Below, one piece after another: positions 7,683-16,911 of a stretch of DNA of 64,000 nt (positions within the stretch are counted from its first letter, which is position 1; every line of letters begins with the position of its first letter). Location: NCBI GenBank assembly GCA_019163175.1, contig JAFLKN010000043.1, positions 1-64,000 of the forward strand. Direction: 5' to 3'. The translations under genes and the position numbers were made by a program. Source of the DNA: Prolixibacteraceae bacterium. Lineage in GTDB: Bacteria; Bacteroidota; Bacteroidia; Bacteroidales; Prolixibacteraceae. The notes below the pieces were generated by a model. That model had not been told where the DNA came from, ran no database searches, and saw only the letters and a list, made by a program, of their open reading frames with translations.

Positions 7683-10600
7683 CTACCAGTTCAACGTATA
7701 AAATCCACTTCCCAATGGCTTCAAAACTGCAGTTCCATCGGGAATCGTTTCTCCCAGAACATTTACCTGATTGATTTTAAACGATGTTCCTGTAACTTGT
7801 TTTAGTGAAGCCAGATCAGCCGTTTTTCCATTGGTTTCGCGAACCTGAACAAGAATTGCTTTCTCGCCTTCAATAGGTTGGGCATTGACCAGAATCACAT
7901 TTTCGGGCCAGCCTGAAATCAGTGATTTTTGCCAAACCGATTCACCCTTGCCACCTCCGGGTAAAATTCGGGTCAGGAATGGGATGCGTGTTCCCCAGCC
8001 AAAGCGGCTTGCCTCACTGTTCGATACATCGCTACCCGAAGTGAGGTAATACGACCATTGGTGTTGCCCTTTCTGATCGGGATTGAAGTTGGTAACCCAG
8101 TAATTGTTCATTGGCCACGAGTACATGTGCGTGGTTTCGGGCAAAGCTCCGGCTTTGTAGCGTCCGGTGTTGATACCTCCAAACTGCATGAGCGGAATTT
8201 CAGGGCTTCCCATGATAATCTGTGCTTCGTTGTTTCGCAGCACCGAGAAATGCTGAACGGTATTCCAGTCGTTCGATGAGCCCGGGATCTGATCTTTTCC
8301 GGCTTCAACCACGCCACCCTGCACATCAAAGAAAAGCTTTCCGTTATCCAGCTGGAAGGGGAATGCAATGTAAATTCCTTCCGGATCGACAATCGGTTTT
8401 TTCACGATCGAATAAGCCAGATCGATGCGTTTGGTCGTGTTAAACAGACGGATTTCCATGTCAACTTCGTAGCCTTCGTATGAAGCGGCTGTTTTTCCTT
8501 TCAGGTGAATGGTATTCCAGACAGGACCTTCAGCATAGCTGTCGAAACGTGCTTCATCAAACGGGAAACGCTTAAAATCGTCGAGTTTTTTTTGCTCCAT
8601 TTGGTGACGGTTGCCTAAAAGTTCGTAGATAAATTCGCCCATGGCGTGCGGCGCTTTGGGGTCAACCAACTCCTTATTTAATTTTTTGTCGAACCACGAA
8701 GTCAACACCGCTTTTTTGGGGTCAACCTGAACGGAATACCACTGATTTTCGAGTTTTGTTGTCAGGGTTTTACTTTGCTTTTCCTGAAGTCCGTCAACCG
8801 GTTCGATCTGTAATTTTTTGTAGCCAAATGCAGGAATGTCTTTCACCCAAATGGCCCAGGTTGTTCCATCGGAACGGTGACTAAGTGCTTGTGCCTTGTA
8901 AGTATTTCCTGCCTGATCGGTAACATTGGGATGCGTATTTCGCGGCACAAGCTGATGGTCGATGTAAACGGTCACCAATCCGTCGCGGATCCAGTTGAGC
9001 GTGTTGAAAACTACCAGAGATGGTTTGGCTTCGTTTTTTATGTGACTTTGGAGCAGCCCCATGGTTTCTTCGCCCACCATTTTTGCACGTCGGTACGATT
9101 CCCAGGCATACGATTCCTTGATGGCCCGTTGCTCCATGGTTTGTTCGTGGTAAGGTTCGCGCACGCTCTCGGAATAACCAACGGTGTGTTCGGTATAAAA
9201 CAACAGTGCATTGTTCACCTGATCCATCCGTTCGGCAATGTTTTTTGGCAAAACAGAACCCTGCACCTCGGCCATAGCTAAACCACCCGAGTTGGCTGTC
9301 AGGTCAGACTGAGCTTTGCGGGCAGCAGCCACTTCGCGGGCCGATGCACCGAAACCGTCGGTCCACCAATCGGGCCAGGCACCGCGATAAACTGGGAACG
9401 AAGCTGCATATTTGCCTTCCATTTCCTGGAAGAAGCTGGTTGCTGTTGCCGTCTTTAGTTTTGGCCATTCGTAGATTTCGTTCCATTTGCGAATCACATC
9501 CGAAGCGATGGTTGAGGGCGGTGAATTATCAGTCAGATAACCCGAATGCTGAATGGAAATTACGTCATATTCATAACCTTTTTCTCCCAGCGAAGTGAGG
9601 TAATTCAGCAGGCGGGTTTCGAAATTCGGAATATCGCCTTTGTCGATCTGGAAAACAGTATTTCCGGTCATGTAATGTTCTGCCCGGTAGGCCAGCATTC
9701 GGTTTCCTGAAGGAGATTCCCACCAGAACAGGGTAGGTTTGTCGAAGCAAATCAGTGCACGATGACCATGCGTTCCCATGTTCAGGTATTTTACGCCCAG
9801 ATCGTGATAAAAATCGTTCATGCACCAGGCAATTCCGTTCACATCGTTTTGCATGGCCATTAACGGCTTCAATCCGTTTTCCCTGAAGCGTTTCAGTGGT
9901 TGCAGCGAGGCAGCCAGCACTTGTTCTTCGGGCAGTTCGTCGAAATTGAAATACATCGAAGCAATTTCAATCCTTCCCTCTTTTACCCGTTTTTTGAACC
10001 GCTCAATTTGTTCTGCCGGACGACATTTCAGGAATTCGTCAACAGCCCAGGCCGCTTCGCAGGTCCAGCGGAATTTAGCATCGTCCGGATAAGTATCAGT
10101 GGCATCGCAGTAGTCGAGCGCATAATCGATGTAGCGGAGGTGCTCGGCCAGAATGTCGGTTTGCGAGCGTGTGTAACCAATGTCGGTGTGCGAATGCTGC
10201 ACCAGATTAACCTGCCACTGGCGAACCGGAAACTGCTCCAGCTTTAACTCCTGAGAGTAATTCCCGGCTTCCAACTTAAATTTAACTGTTTTCTTTTGTT
10301 TTACCTCCGGAAGTCCCAAGCGAATGTAATTGGCGCCGAATTTAAGTTCCTGTTCTTTGACTAATTTGCCATTGAGGTAAATTTTGGCCGTTTCTGCGAG
10401 CCCGAAATACAGAATATTTCCTGAGGCCAGTTGCATATTCTGTCCGTTTTCTTTGATGATTGCCGGGAATGGTCGCACTGTAAGGCCTGAACGAACAGGC
10501 ATCTGGAAAGTCATATACCAGGATGTTTTCTGGTCGTTTCCACCCGTCATTTTAAGGGTAAGTGGTTTTCCTTTCTCCACCTTTTCCGAAGGAATCCGCA

Positions 10601-11042
10601 GAAACATAAAACCAAATTTATCGCCTACCTGATCTTCCATGTCGGAATGAAAGAACAATTCGCTACCATCGTTCGATTGGATTTTCCAGTCTTTTTTGCC
10701 GTCGGTATGGAATATGATTTTTGAGCTATTATTCACCGCTAAGGTCATTTCAGCGAAACCCGGACTAGAGCCAATTCCTGCCAGCCAGGCGAAAGTGACG
10801 TATTTCTCTTTGATTGTTGCCGGCACCTTTTCGGTTTGCCATTCCATCGAATAGTTTCCGTTGGTTGCCCTGATAATCAGTGATTTTTCGATTGCCGGAA
10901 TCGATGAATGGTACGAAAAATCGTCACCCGAAATTTTTCGTTCGAAGCCGTTGACCAGGTGGTCGTCAGTCGTAATGAGGCTTTGCCCGAATCCCGCCAG
11001 GGACAAGAGAACAAGGCCGATCATCCATGTGATTTTTTTCAT
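7683..11042 (-). CDS. GH38 alpha-mannosidase
   Basis: This exported enzyme of 1119 residues begins with a signal peptide (MKKITWMIGLVLLSLAGFGQ). The first ATG of the frame, nine codons upstream, gives a poorer signal, so 11042 is chosen. About 270 residues of beta-rich accessory sequence precede the GH38 catalytic domain, where the zinc motif HTDIGYT is at about 285-291 and a candidate nucleophile Asp lies in YFNFDE near 368. GH38 enzymes remove alpha-linked mannose with retention. The C-terminal half is the long beta-sandwich typical of the family. It is the last gene of the minus-strand GH29-GH2-GH29-GH38 set, 33 bases after the preceding stop, which suggests N-glycan or high-mannose substrates. 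Confidence 0.88.
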   Translation of the reverse strand: MKKITWMIGLVLLSLAGFGQSLITTDDHLVNGFERKISGDDFSYHSSIPAIEKSLIIRATNGNYSMEWQTEKVPATIKEKYVTFAWLAGIGSSPGFAEMTLAVNNSSKIIFHTDGKKDWKIQSNDGSELFFHSDMEDQVGDKFGFMFLRIPSEKVEKGKPLTLKMTGGNDQKTSWYMTFQMPVRSGLTVRPFPAIIKENGQNMQLASGNILYFGLAETAKIYLNGKLVKEQELKFGANYIRLGLPEVKQKKTVKFKLEAGNYSQELKLEQFPVRQWQVNLVQHSHTDIGYTRSQTDILAEHLRYIDYALDYCDATDTYPDDAKFRWTCEAAWAVDEFLKCRPAEQIERFKKRVKEGRIEIASMYFNFDELPEEQVLAASLQPLKRFRENGLKPLMAMQNDVNGIAWCMNDFYHDLGVKYLNMGTHGHRALICFDKPTLFWWESPSGNRMLAYRAEHYMTGNTVFQIDKGDIPNFETRLLNYLTSLGEKGYEYDVISIQHSGYLTDNSPPSTIASDVIRKWNEIYEWPKLKTATATSFFQEMEGKYAASFPVYRGAWPDWWTDGFGASAREVAAARKAQSDLTANSGGLAMAEVQGSVLPKNIAERMDQVNNALLFYTEHTVGYSESVREPYHEQTMEQRAIKESYAWESYRRAKMVGEETMGLLQSHIKNEAKPSLVVFNTLNWIRDGLVTVYIDHQLVPRNTHPNVTDQAGNTYKAQALSHRSDGTTWAIWVKDIPAFGYKKLQIEPVDGLQEKQSKTLTTKLENQWYSVQVDPKKAVLTSWFDKKLNKELVDPKAPHAMGEFIYELLGNRHQMEQKKLDDFKRFPFDEARFDSYAEGPVWNTIHLKGKTAASYEGYEVDMEIRLFNTTKRIDLAYSIVKKPIVDPEGIYIAFPFQLDNGKLFFDVQGGVVEAGKDQIPGSSNDWNTVQHFSVLRNNEAQIIMGSPEIPLMQFGGINTGRYKAGALPETTHMYSWPMNNYWVTNFNPDQKGQHQWSYYLTSGSDVSNSEASRFGWGTRIPFLTRILPGGGKGESVWQKSLISGWPENVILVNAQPIEGEKAILVQVRETNGKTADLASLKQVTGTSFKINQVNVLGETIPDGTAVLKPLGSGFYTLNW

Positions 11043-11075
11043 GTGCTTTAGTTTGGCTTTTTGTGTCAAGTTTGT

Positions 11076-12569
11076 TTACTGGCATTCCAGTTTAATAACT
11101 ACCGCTTCCTGCGCGGCGAGAGAAGCCCTGAGATTTTTAGGGATCAATACTTTAAGTCCGCCGTCGGCCGACTGTACGGTAAGTTTTTGCCGTGTTGCAA
11201 TCAGGCTTGCTTTCGGTTTCCCGGGCAATTTGGCGCTGACAGATATTTCGGCAGGCAATTCTTTTTCGTTTTTTGCAGGCAGGTAAATAGCATAAATTGT
11301 TCGGTCGTTTTTAGCGGTGTACGCCACCTGTCCTTCGCTGAAAGGCTCAACAGGATAGGTGTCGTAAATGGCTTCACCGTTCACATTGAGCCATTTGCCG
11401 AACGTTTCCAGGTTTTCATATACCTTGGGCTCGAATTCACCTTTACCGTTTGGACCAATTCCGAGCAACAGGTTACCGCCTTTAGACACAATGTTGACCA
11501 GCAAATTGACCAGTTCTTTGGAGGATTTATACCGATCGTTCGGAACCCAGCCCCATGCCCCGCCCATGGTGATACAGCTTTCCCACGGAACAGGCAGCGC
11601 TTTTTCTGGAGTTTTTTGCTCTGGCGTTAAATAGTCTTCGTATTCGCTTTGGACCCAGCGATCGACAACCAGCATTCCGGGTTGTTTGGCCCGTGCCCGC
11701 TCAGCAATCAGTTTCATGTTGATGTCCATATCGTGCGGATAAACGCAGAATTCCTTTACCTTTTCGGTGATTGAAGATTTGGGCATCACCCAGCAACCAT
11801 CCAGCCACAGAATATCTACTTTCCCGTATTCGGTGGTTAGTTCGTTGATTTGATTCTGTGTGTAATCCACAAACTTCTTCCAGCGGTCGGGGTGTTTGGT
11901 GATGTCGTACGTAGGGTTGCGGTCTTTGGGCGGATAGTAAGGCCACCAGAAATAGGGCGTTGTCCAGTCTGGCTTCGAGAAATAAACGCCGGTCACCAGT
12001 CCTTCTTTGCGGGTGGCATCCAGAACTTCTTTCAAAACGTTCGACTTTGGGTTGGATGAAAACGGGCATTCCTTGTCGGTGACTTTAAAATCGGTGTATT
12101 TTGTGTCGTACAGGCAAAATCCGTCGTGGTGTTTCGAGGAATAGATCATATACTTCGCACCAGAGCCTTTAAACATTTTTGCCCACTTCTCCGGATCGAA
12201 GTTTACCGGATTGAACCTATTTTTGGTGTTTCGGTAGTCGTTGCAAAACTTGTAATAATCGTCGTAGCCATCGCGCGTGATCCACTCTTCGGGACACAAG
12301 GCCCACGATTCAATGATACCCAGTTCGGAATAAAGGCCCATGTGAATGAGCAAACCGAACTTGTATCCTTGCCATTTTTTAAGATTTTCCATTACCAATG
12401 GATCTTTGGGCCAGGTATATCCAAATTCGTTCGACAACTGCTGAGTTAGTTTTGCGGTCATCGGATCATCTTTTGATACATTCTTTGTATCGGTTCCTGT
12501 TTGGGCTAGCAAATTACCGGCTCCTATGAGCAGGCCAAATAAGATTGCAGAAAATAATTTTGATTTCAT
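11076..12569 (-). CDS. GH29 alpha-L-fucosidase (first copy)
   Basis: This 497-residue secreted enzyme has a signal peptide (to about residue 22, LLAQ) and a GH29 TIM barrel. Family marks include FGLLIHMGLYSELG (71-84), SSKHHDGFCLYDTKYTD (144-160) and VDILWLDG with the nucleophile Asp257. The C-terminal 90 residues form a small beta domain. GH29 releases alpha-L-fucose. It is clearly paralogous to the GH29 at 15275-16723, sharing the FSKPDW and RNPxYD segments. It lies between GH2 and GH38 in the operon; the different barrel loops of the two copies suggest different fucose linkages, which is inference. Confidence 0.9.
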   Translation of the reverse strand: MKSKLFSAILFGLLIGAGNLLAQTGTDTKNVSKDDPMTAKLTQQLSNEFGYTWPKDPLVMENLKKWQGYKFGLLIHMGLYSELGIIESWALCPEEWITRDGYDDYYKFCNDYRNTKNRFNPVNFDPEKWAKMFKGSGAKYMIYSSKHHDGFCLYDTKYTDFKVTDKECPFSSNPKSNVLKEVLDATRKEGLVTGVYFSKPDWTTPYFWWPYYPPKDRNPTYDITKHPDRWKKFVDYTQNQINELTTEYGKVDILWLDGCWVMPKSSITEKVKEFCVYPHDMDINMKLIAERARAKQPGMLVVDRWVQSEYEDYLTPEQKTPEKALPVPWESCITMGGAWGWVPNDRYKSSKELVNLLVNIVSKGGNLLLGIGPNGKGEFEPKVYENLETFGKWLNVNGEAIYDTYPVEPFSEGQVAYTAKNDRTIYAIYLPAKNEKELPAEISVSAKLPGKPKASLIATRQKLTVQSADGGLKVLIPKNLRASLAAQEAVVIKLECQ

Positions 12570-12662
12570 GTGTATATTTTTTTTTTTTTATTGCCACATG
12601 GAATTCGCATGATAAGAAAATATTCATTTCAAATGGTGTTTTCTGGAATCATACTCATTTCA

Positions 12663-15263
12663 TTATTGAATTTTTAATGATTCAGGTTTCACGTTCCAAC
12701 CCTCAGCAATGAGTTGTAACGATTTTGATTTATAATTTTCCGGTAGCAGGAAAGTGTCGATTGTGATCTTTTTCGTTTCGCCGGGCAGCAAGGTGATGTA
12801 ATTGTCGCTCATAAAGACTGGCAAAACAAGTTCACCACTTTTTTCGTCAACCAGTTTCAGGCGGATAAAAAAGGCTGTTTCTCCGGATGGATTACTGATT
12901 TGTGCCTCATTTTGGCTGCTCTCAATTTGAAGTTCAACTGGTTTCAGTTCGTTCAGTTTTTCGAAGCTTTTCCCGGGTTTGGCCAGCCAGTAGAAATTCT
13001 CGTCTTTCATTGCCCCGTCTTTGTCTTTCAGTTTGAAACGCAAAAAGAAAACATCGTCGTTTACCATTTTTGTGTTCACTTTTTTCAGAACAGTCACCGA
13101 ATTGGCTTTCACCGAGGCAGGATATTTTTCTTCGGAAATCAGTTTTCCGTGAATGTCGAACAATTCAGCCGAAACCGACAGGTCATTCTGGTCGAACACC
13201 GTTTGATTGACGATGCAGGCCGTCGAATCGTTAAGGTTGAGCTGAATGTGCAATGGAACTGCTCCATGCTGCTGACCGTAAAATCCACCGTTTTGCTCCA
13301 GAAAAACATCGTAGAATTGGCCACGCAATGCGGTCCACGGATTTTGGTTTTTCCAGACCAGCATTCCGGTGTATTTAGTCCACATTCCGGCATTAAATCC
13401 TTCCTGAAGTGCCCGGTATTGCTCGTAATTGGCCAATTGTGCCTTTTTGCAGAAATCATCAATTCCGGTAACTTTTCCGTACTGATTGATGAAATTTCCG
13501 TAACCAAGGTATTTGTGGTACCGCCAAACCGGATTGGCCTTGTCGTCAACCGGAGGAACCAAGTCTTTTTCCTCCATCATTTTGCGCATAGTTTCCACGT
13601 TTGGAACGCCAACAGAACCAAGCTCGGGGTTGAACGGATAGGAAGTAACCGTAAAAAAGGTGGAAGGAATCTGGATTCCATATGGGCCGTCACCATTACC
13701 TCCCAGCGTATTTTGGGCCAGCTCGGTCGAGGTAGATTCGTTGAGGTAAAAACGTGTGCCATCGAATTTGGGGAACACTTCGTTTTTCAGCGTTTTATCG
13801 ATGTCGGCGGGTGGAGGAAATTCATTTCCCCCGCACCACAAATACAGGCTAGGGTGGTTTCGCAGCATTTTAACCTGATCAATGACTGAATTTACAAATA
13901 AAGAATGTTTGTCGGGATAAGCCCGGCGACGTTCCTGGGTTTCTTTTTTCATCGGATCGAACCAGCGTCCATTGCAGTCGCCCGAGATCCACAGATCTTG
14001 CCAAACCAGCAATCCGTATTTGTCGCAGGCATCATAAAATTCAGGCCGTTCAGTCATTGCACCACCCCAAACGCGAATCATGTTCATGTTCATTCCGGCG
14101 TGCATTTTCACCTCAGCCTCGTAGCGTTCGGGCGACAAACGGAGCAAAGCGTCCGAGGCAATCCAGTTTCCGCCTTTGATGAAAATATCCTGCCCGTTTA
14201 CCGAAAATATTTGAGCACGGAGTTTCACATCGTATCGGTTGCTGGTTTCACGAATGCCAAACGAAACCGCCTCGTTATCTGATTGCTTTCCGGAAGAAAG
14301 AACAAAAGAAAACTCCATTTTGTAGAGAGGATGTTCGCCAATACCGTTTGGCCACCACAAATCGGGGTTTTCTACTTTTATTTCCGGAAGCGTGACTGAG
14401 GTTTTTGATTCCGCGGCAAGTTCAAGTGTTTTCGAAACCTCCAGTTTCCCACATCTGATAATTAATTTTCCGCTCTGCTTTTCGGCCGAAGTGTTTACCA
14501 AATCAGCCGAAGTTGTAATAAATGCCGGTTCCTGTTTACCTGAGGGAAGTCGTTTACCCGGCACACGGGTGCGAACAAACGGATCGAGAAGATCGACGTT
14601 GCCAGTTGTTTCAAGAGAAACTTCGTCCCAGATGCCGGTATTTCGGTCGCGAATCGGGCAAATCCAATCCCAGCCTGCGGTGAATTGCATGGCTACAGAT
14701 TTTCCTATCACACCATCGCCACCTTGTCCATCAGGTTTTCCGGGCGGATCAGGAGGATGTACAATAACAGCCAGTCGGTTTGTTCCTTTTTCCAGAAAGG
14801 GAGTAATCCGATATTTCTCGCGCAGAAACATGCCTTCATGGGTGTCGGTGTTTACTTTTTTGCCGTTCAGGTAAACATCGGCGGTGTAATTTATTCCCCT
14901 GAATTTCAGCCAGACCTGCTGATCTGACAGCAATTCAGTGGATTGAAATTCGTTGTAAAACCAATAAGTATATTCGCTGGCGCCGGTTTGGTAAATGTCT
15001 GGGATGAGTTCGTTATTCATCCCGAAAAACGGATCAGGTATTTTCTGATTGTGGAGCAAGGTTGTCAATACCGTTCCGGGAACAACGGCATCCATCCAGC
15101 CGTAAAACTGAAAATTCTTGCCTGTAATTACAGTTCCGTCAACCAAAATTTCAGAGGCATTTTTAGCTTTCCAGCCTGAATGCAGCTTTAATGCTGACTC
15201 CTGCGCTTCGATCTGACTGCAAAAAGCAATCAGGAAAAAGAAAAGAATTACTTGTGGCCTCAT
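12663..15263 (-). CDS. GH2 beta-mannosidase, endo-beta-mannosidase-like
   Basis: This 866-residue secreted enzyme has a signal peptide to about residue 20 and a GH2 layout: a galactose-binding-like jelly roll (FRGINYTADVYLNGKKV, 121-137), an Ig-like domain (NPDLWWPNGIGEHPLY, 299-314), a TIM barrel and a C-terminal beta domain. The catalytic acid/base is Glu481 in WCGGNE and the likely nucleophile is Glu547 in FNPELGSVGVP. The segments NPELGSVGVP, KAQLANYEQYRAL and WKNQNPWTALRGQFYD closely recall, from memory, plant mannosylglycoprotein endo-beta-mannosidases that cut Man-beta-1,4-GlcNAc in N-glycan cores. Exo-beta-mannosidase or exo-glucosaminidase remain possible. It sits 11 bases after the upstream GH29 stop. 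Confidence 0.8.
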   Translation of the reverse strand: MRPQVILFFFLIAFCSQIEAQESALKLHSGWKAKNASEILVDGTVITGKNFQFYGWMDAVVPGTVLTTLLHNQKIPDPFFGMNNELIPDIYQTGASEYTYWFYNEFQSTELLSDQQVWLKFRGINYTADVYLNGKKVNTDTHEGMFLREKYRITPFLEKGTNRLAVIVHPPDPPGKPDGQGGDGVIGKSVAMQFTAGWDWICPIRDRNTGIWDEVSLETTGNVDLLDPFVRTRVPGKRLPSGKQEPAFITTSADLVNTSAEKQSGKLIIRCGKLEVSKTLELAAESKTSVTLPEIKVENPDLWWPNGIGEHPLYKMEFSFVLSSGKQSDNEAVSFGIRETSNRYDVKLRAQIFSVNGQDIFIKGGNWIASDALLRLSPERYEAEVKMHAGMNMNMIRVWGGAMTERPEFYDACDKYGLLVWQDLWISGDCNGRWFDPMKKETQERRRAYPDKHSLFVNSVIDQVKMLRNHPSLYLWCGGNEFPPPADIDKTLKNEVFPKFDGTRFYLNESTSTELAQNTLGGNGDGPYGIQIPSTFFTVTSYPFNPELGSVGVPNVETMRKMMEEKDLVPPVDDKANPVWRYHKYLGYGNFINQYGKVTGIDDFCKKAQLANYEQYRALQEGFNAGMWTKYTGMLVWKNQNPWTALRGQFYDVFLEQNGGFYGQQHGAVPLHIQLNLNDSTACIVNQTVFDQNDLSVSAELFDIHGKLISEEKYPASVKANSVTVLKKVNTKMVNDDVFFLRFKLKDKDGAMKDENFYWLAKPGKSFEKLNELKPVELQIESSQNEAQISNPSGETAFFIRLKLVDEKSGELVLPVFMSDNYITLLPGETKKITIDTFLLPENYKSKSLQLIAEGWNVKPESLKIQ

Positions 15264-15274
15264 GGTTTTCGGCT

Positions 15275-16723
15275 TTACTTATTTACCTGACTAACTTTCA
15301 ACACTACAGCATATTTTGAAGGTAATGCTTTTGACTGACTTTCAGGGATTGAAACCCTGAATCCGGTTCCGTCGGCTTTCCACTTCAGCGAATTTCCTTT
15401 TGAGCCAAGCATAGAAATTTTGGCGTCTTTTGCCGGAATGAAACCTTTCACCTGGATTTCGTTCGGAAGTTTTTCATTTTCATCAAGTAGGTAAATGATG
15501 TTGGCTGATCCGTCTTTTCCTCGCGTGAAGCGCAGTTTCCCGTCGAAATAAGGAGCAATGGTACGGGTGCTATAAATGGCGGTGCCATTAATTTTTAGCC
15601 ATGCGCCAATTTCTTCCAACCGGTTGTAAGCTTCGTCGTACCAGGTTCCATCGGGACCAGGGCCAATGTTGAGCAAGAGATTTCCGCCCTTGGCAACAAT
15701 ATCAGTAAGCATGTGAATAGCTTTACGTGAGGGCATCATATTGGCATTGAATGAATACGACCAGCCACCGCCTAAAATCATACACGATTCCCATGGATAA
15801 GGAAGCATTTTGTCAGGTACTTGATTTTCGGGAGTAAGGTAATTCTGATTTTTGCCCTCTACCGCGCGGTCAACCACAATGCAATCGGGTTGTTTCGAAC
15901 GGATTTTATCGACCAGTTCATCCATTTTGATGTCCTGGTTGGCCATTTTTTTATACCTGTAACCGGGAACTCGCTGGGGCTTTTCGGTAGGCGGATCGTT
16001 TTTTTGAACTTGACCACCGTCGAACCACATCAAGTCAATTTTTCCGTAGTTGCTGCAAAGTTCCATCACCTGGTTGTGTGTGAATTCTACAAACTGGGTC
16101 CATTTTTCAGGATAGCGCTCCAGATCGTAATTAGGGTTTCGATCGAACGGTGGGAATTGCGGCCACCAGTAGTACGGGCTGTGCCAGTCGGGTTTCGAAA
16201 AATAGGCGCCAATCCACAATCCTTCGTTGCGAAAGGCATTGAAAATCTCTTTGGTAACGTCGGCTTTCGGGTTGGTGTGAAACGGACAGCCTTTCGATGT
16301 AATCTTATAGTCGGTGTATTTCGTGTCGAACATACAAAAGCCGTCGTGGTGTTTGGTGGTGAAAACCACATATTTCATTCCCGCATTTTTGGCTGCTTTG
16401 GCCCATCTTTCCGGATCAAATTTCGTCGGATTGAAAGTCTTTCCCAGGTTTTCGTACTTTTTTTTGTAGGCAAAATAGTCTTTCACTGTGTCGGGTACGC
16501 ACCAGCCTTCGTCTTCCGGGCAAATCGACCACGATTCGACAATTCCCCACTGGCTGTATGGTCCCCAGTGCATAAGCAGACCGAACTTAATGTCCTGCCA
16601 TTCATCAATTCGTTGCTGAATACGCGGATTGGGATCGGGCACATAAGTCTGATCTTCGTGCTGAGCAGAAACTTTTAAAGCCAAAATAATCAGAACCAGA
16701 AAAATAAGTTTTAAGCATTTCAT
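15275..16723 (-). CDS. GH29 alpha-L-fucosidase (second copy)
   Basis: This 482-residue secreted enzyme has a signal peptide ending near residue 20 (KVSAQ). GH29 hallmarks are FGLLMHWGPYSQWG (47-60), TTKHHDGFCMFDTKYTD (122-138) and IDLMWFDG with the nucleophile Asp235. It cleaves alpha-L-fucosides by retention. It is the first gene of the minus-strand operon, with the promoter region in the 188-base gap shared with the divergent GH20. It is paralogous to the other GH29 but shorter at the N-terminus and different in the loop after the nucleophile (GGQVQKNDPPTEKP). Confidence 0.9.
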   Translation of the reverse strand: MKCLKLIFLVLIILALKVSAQHEDQTYVPDPNPRIQQRIDEWQDIKFGLLMHWGPYSQWGIVESWSICPEDEGWCVPDTVKDYFAYKKKYENLGKTFNPTKFDPERWAKAAKNAGMKYVVFTTKHHDGFCMFDTKYTDYKITSKGCPFHTNPKADVTKEIFNAFRNEGLWIGAYFSKPDWHSPYYWWPQFPPFDRNPNYDLERYPEKWTQFVEFTHNQVMELCSNYGKIDLMWFDGGQVQKNDPPTEKPQRVPGYRYKKMANQDIKMDELVDKIRSKQPDCIVVDRAVEGKNQNYLTPENQVPDKMLPYPWESCMILGGGWSYSFNANMMPSRKAIHMLTDIVAKGGNLLLNIGPGPDGTWYDEAYNRLEEIGAWLKINGTAIYSTRTIAPYFDGKLRFTRGKDGSANIIYLLDENEKLPNEIQVKGFIPAKDAKISMLGSKGNSLKWKADGTGFRVSIPESQSKALPSKYAVVLKVSQVNK

Positions 16724-16911
16724 GCAAGTGATTTTATTGTTGATAGTATTATTTCCTGACCGTAAATTTAAAACAATGAATCATATCTGTTCAATAGAAA
16801 ACTCACTCTTTTCGAATTTTTAGCAGCACACTCCATGATAATGCATGAACCGTCGAATAAAAAAAAGAAAATATCCTATCTTGGTGGTTCCAAAAACTAA
16901 ACGAAATCACA

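Noticed and set aside
9900-10247. Open frame of 115 codons on the plus strand
   Set aside because: It is antisense to the catalytic region of the GH38 gene.
11061-11630. Open frame of 189 codons on the plus strand
   Set aside because: It overlaps the GH29 gene on the other strand and has no recognisable features.
12900-13889. Open frame of 329 codons on the plus strand
   Set aside because: It is antisense to the GH2 gene, which has complete catalytic residues; composition is that of a shadow frame.
15821-16678. Long open frame of 285 codons on the plus strand
   Set aside because: It lies antisense to the GH29 gene, whose catalytic motifs are intact; the translated product shows no domain pattern.
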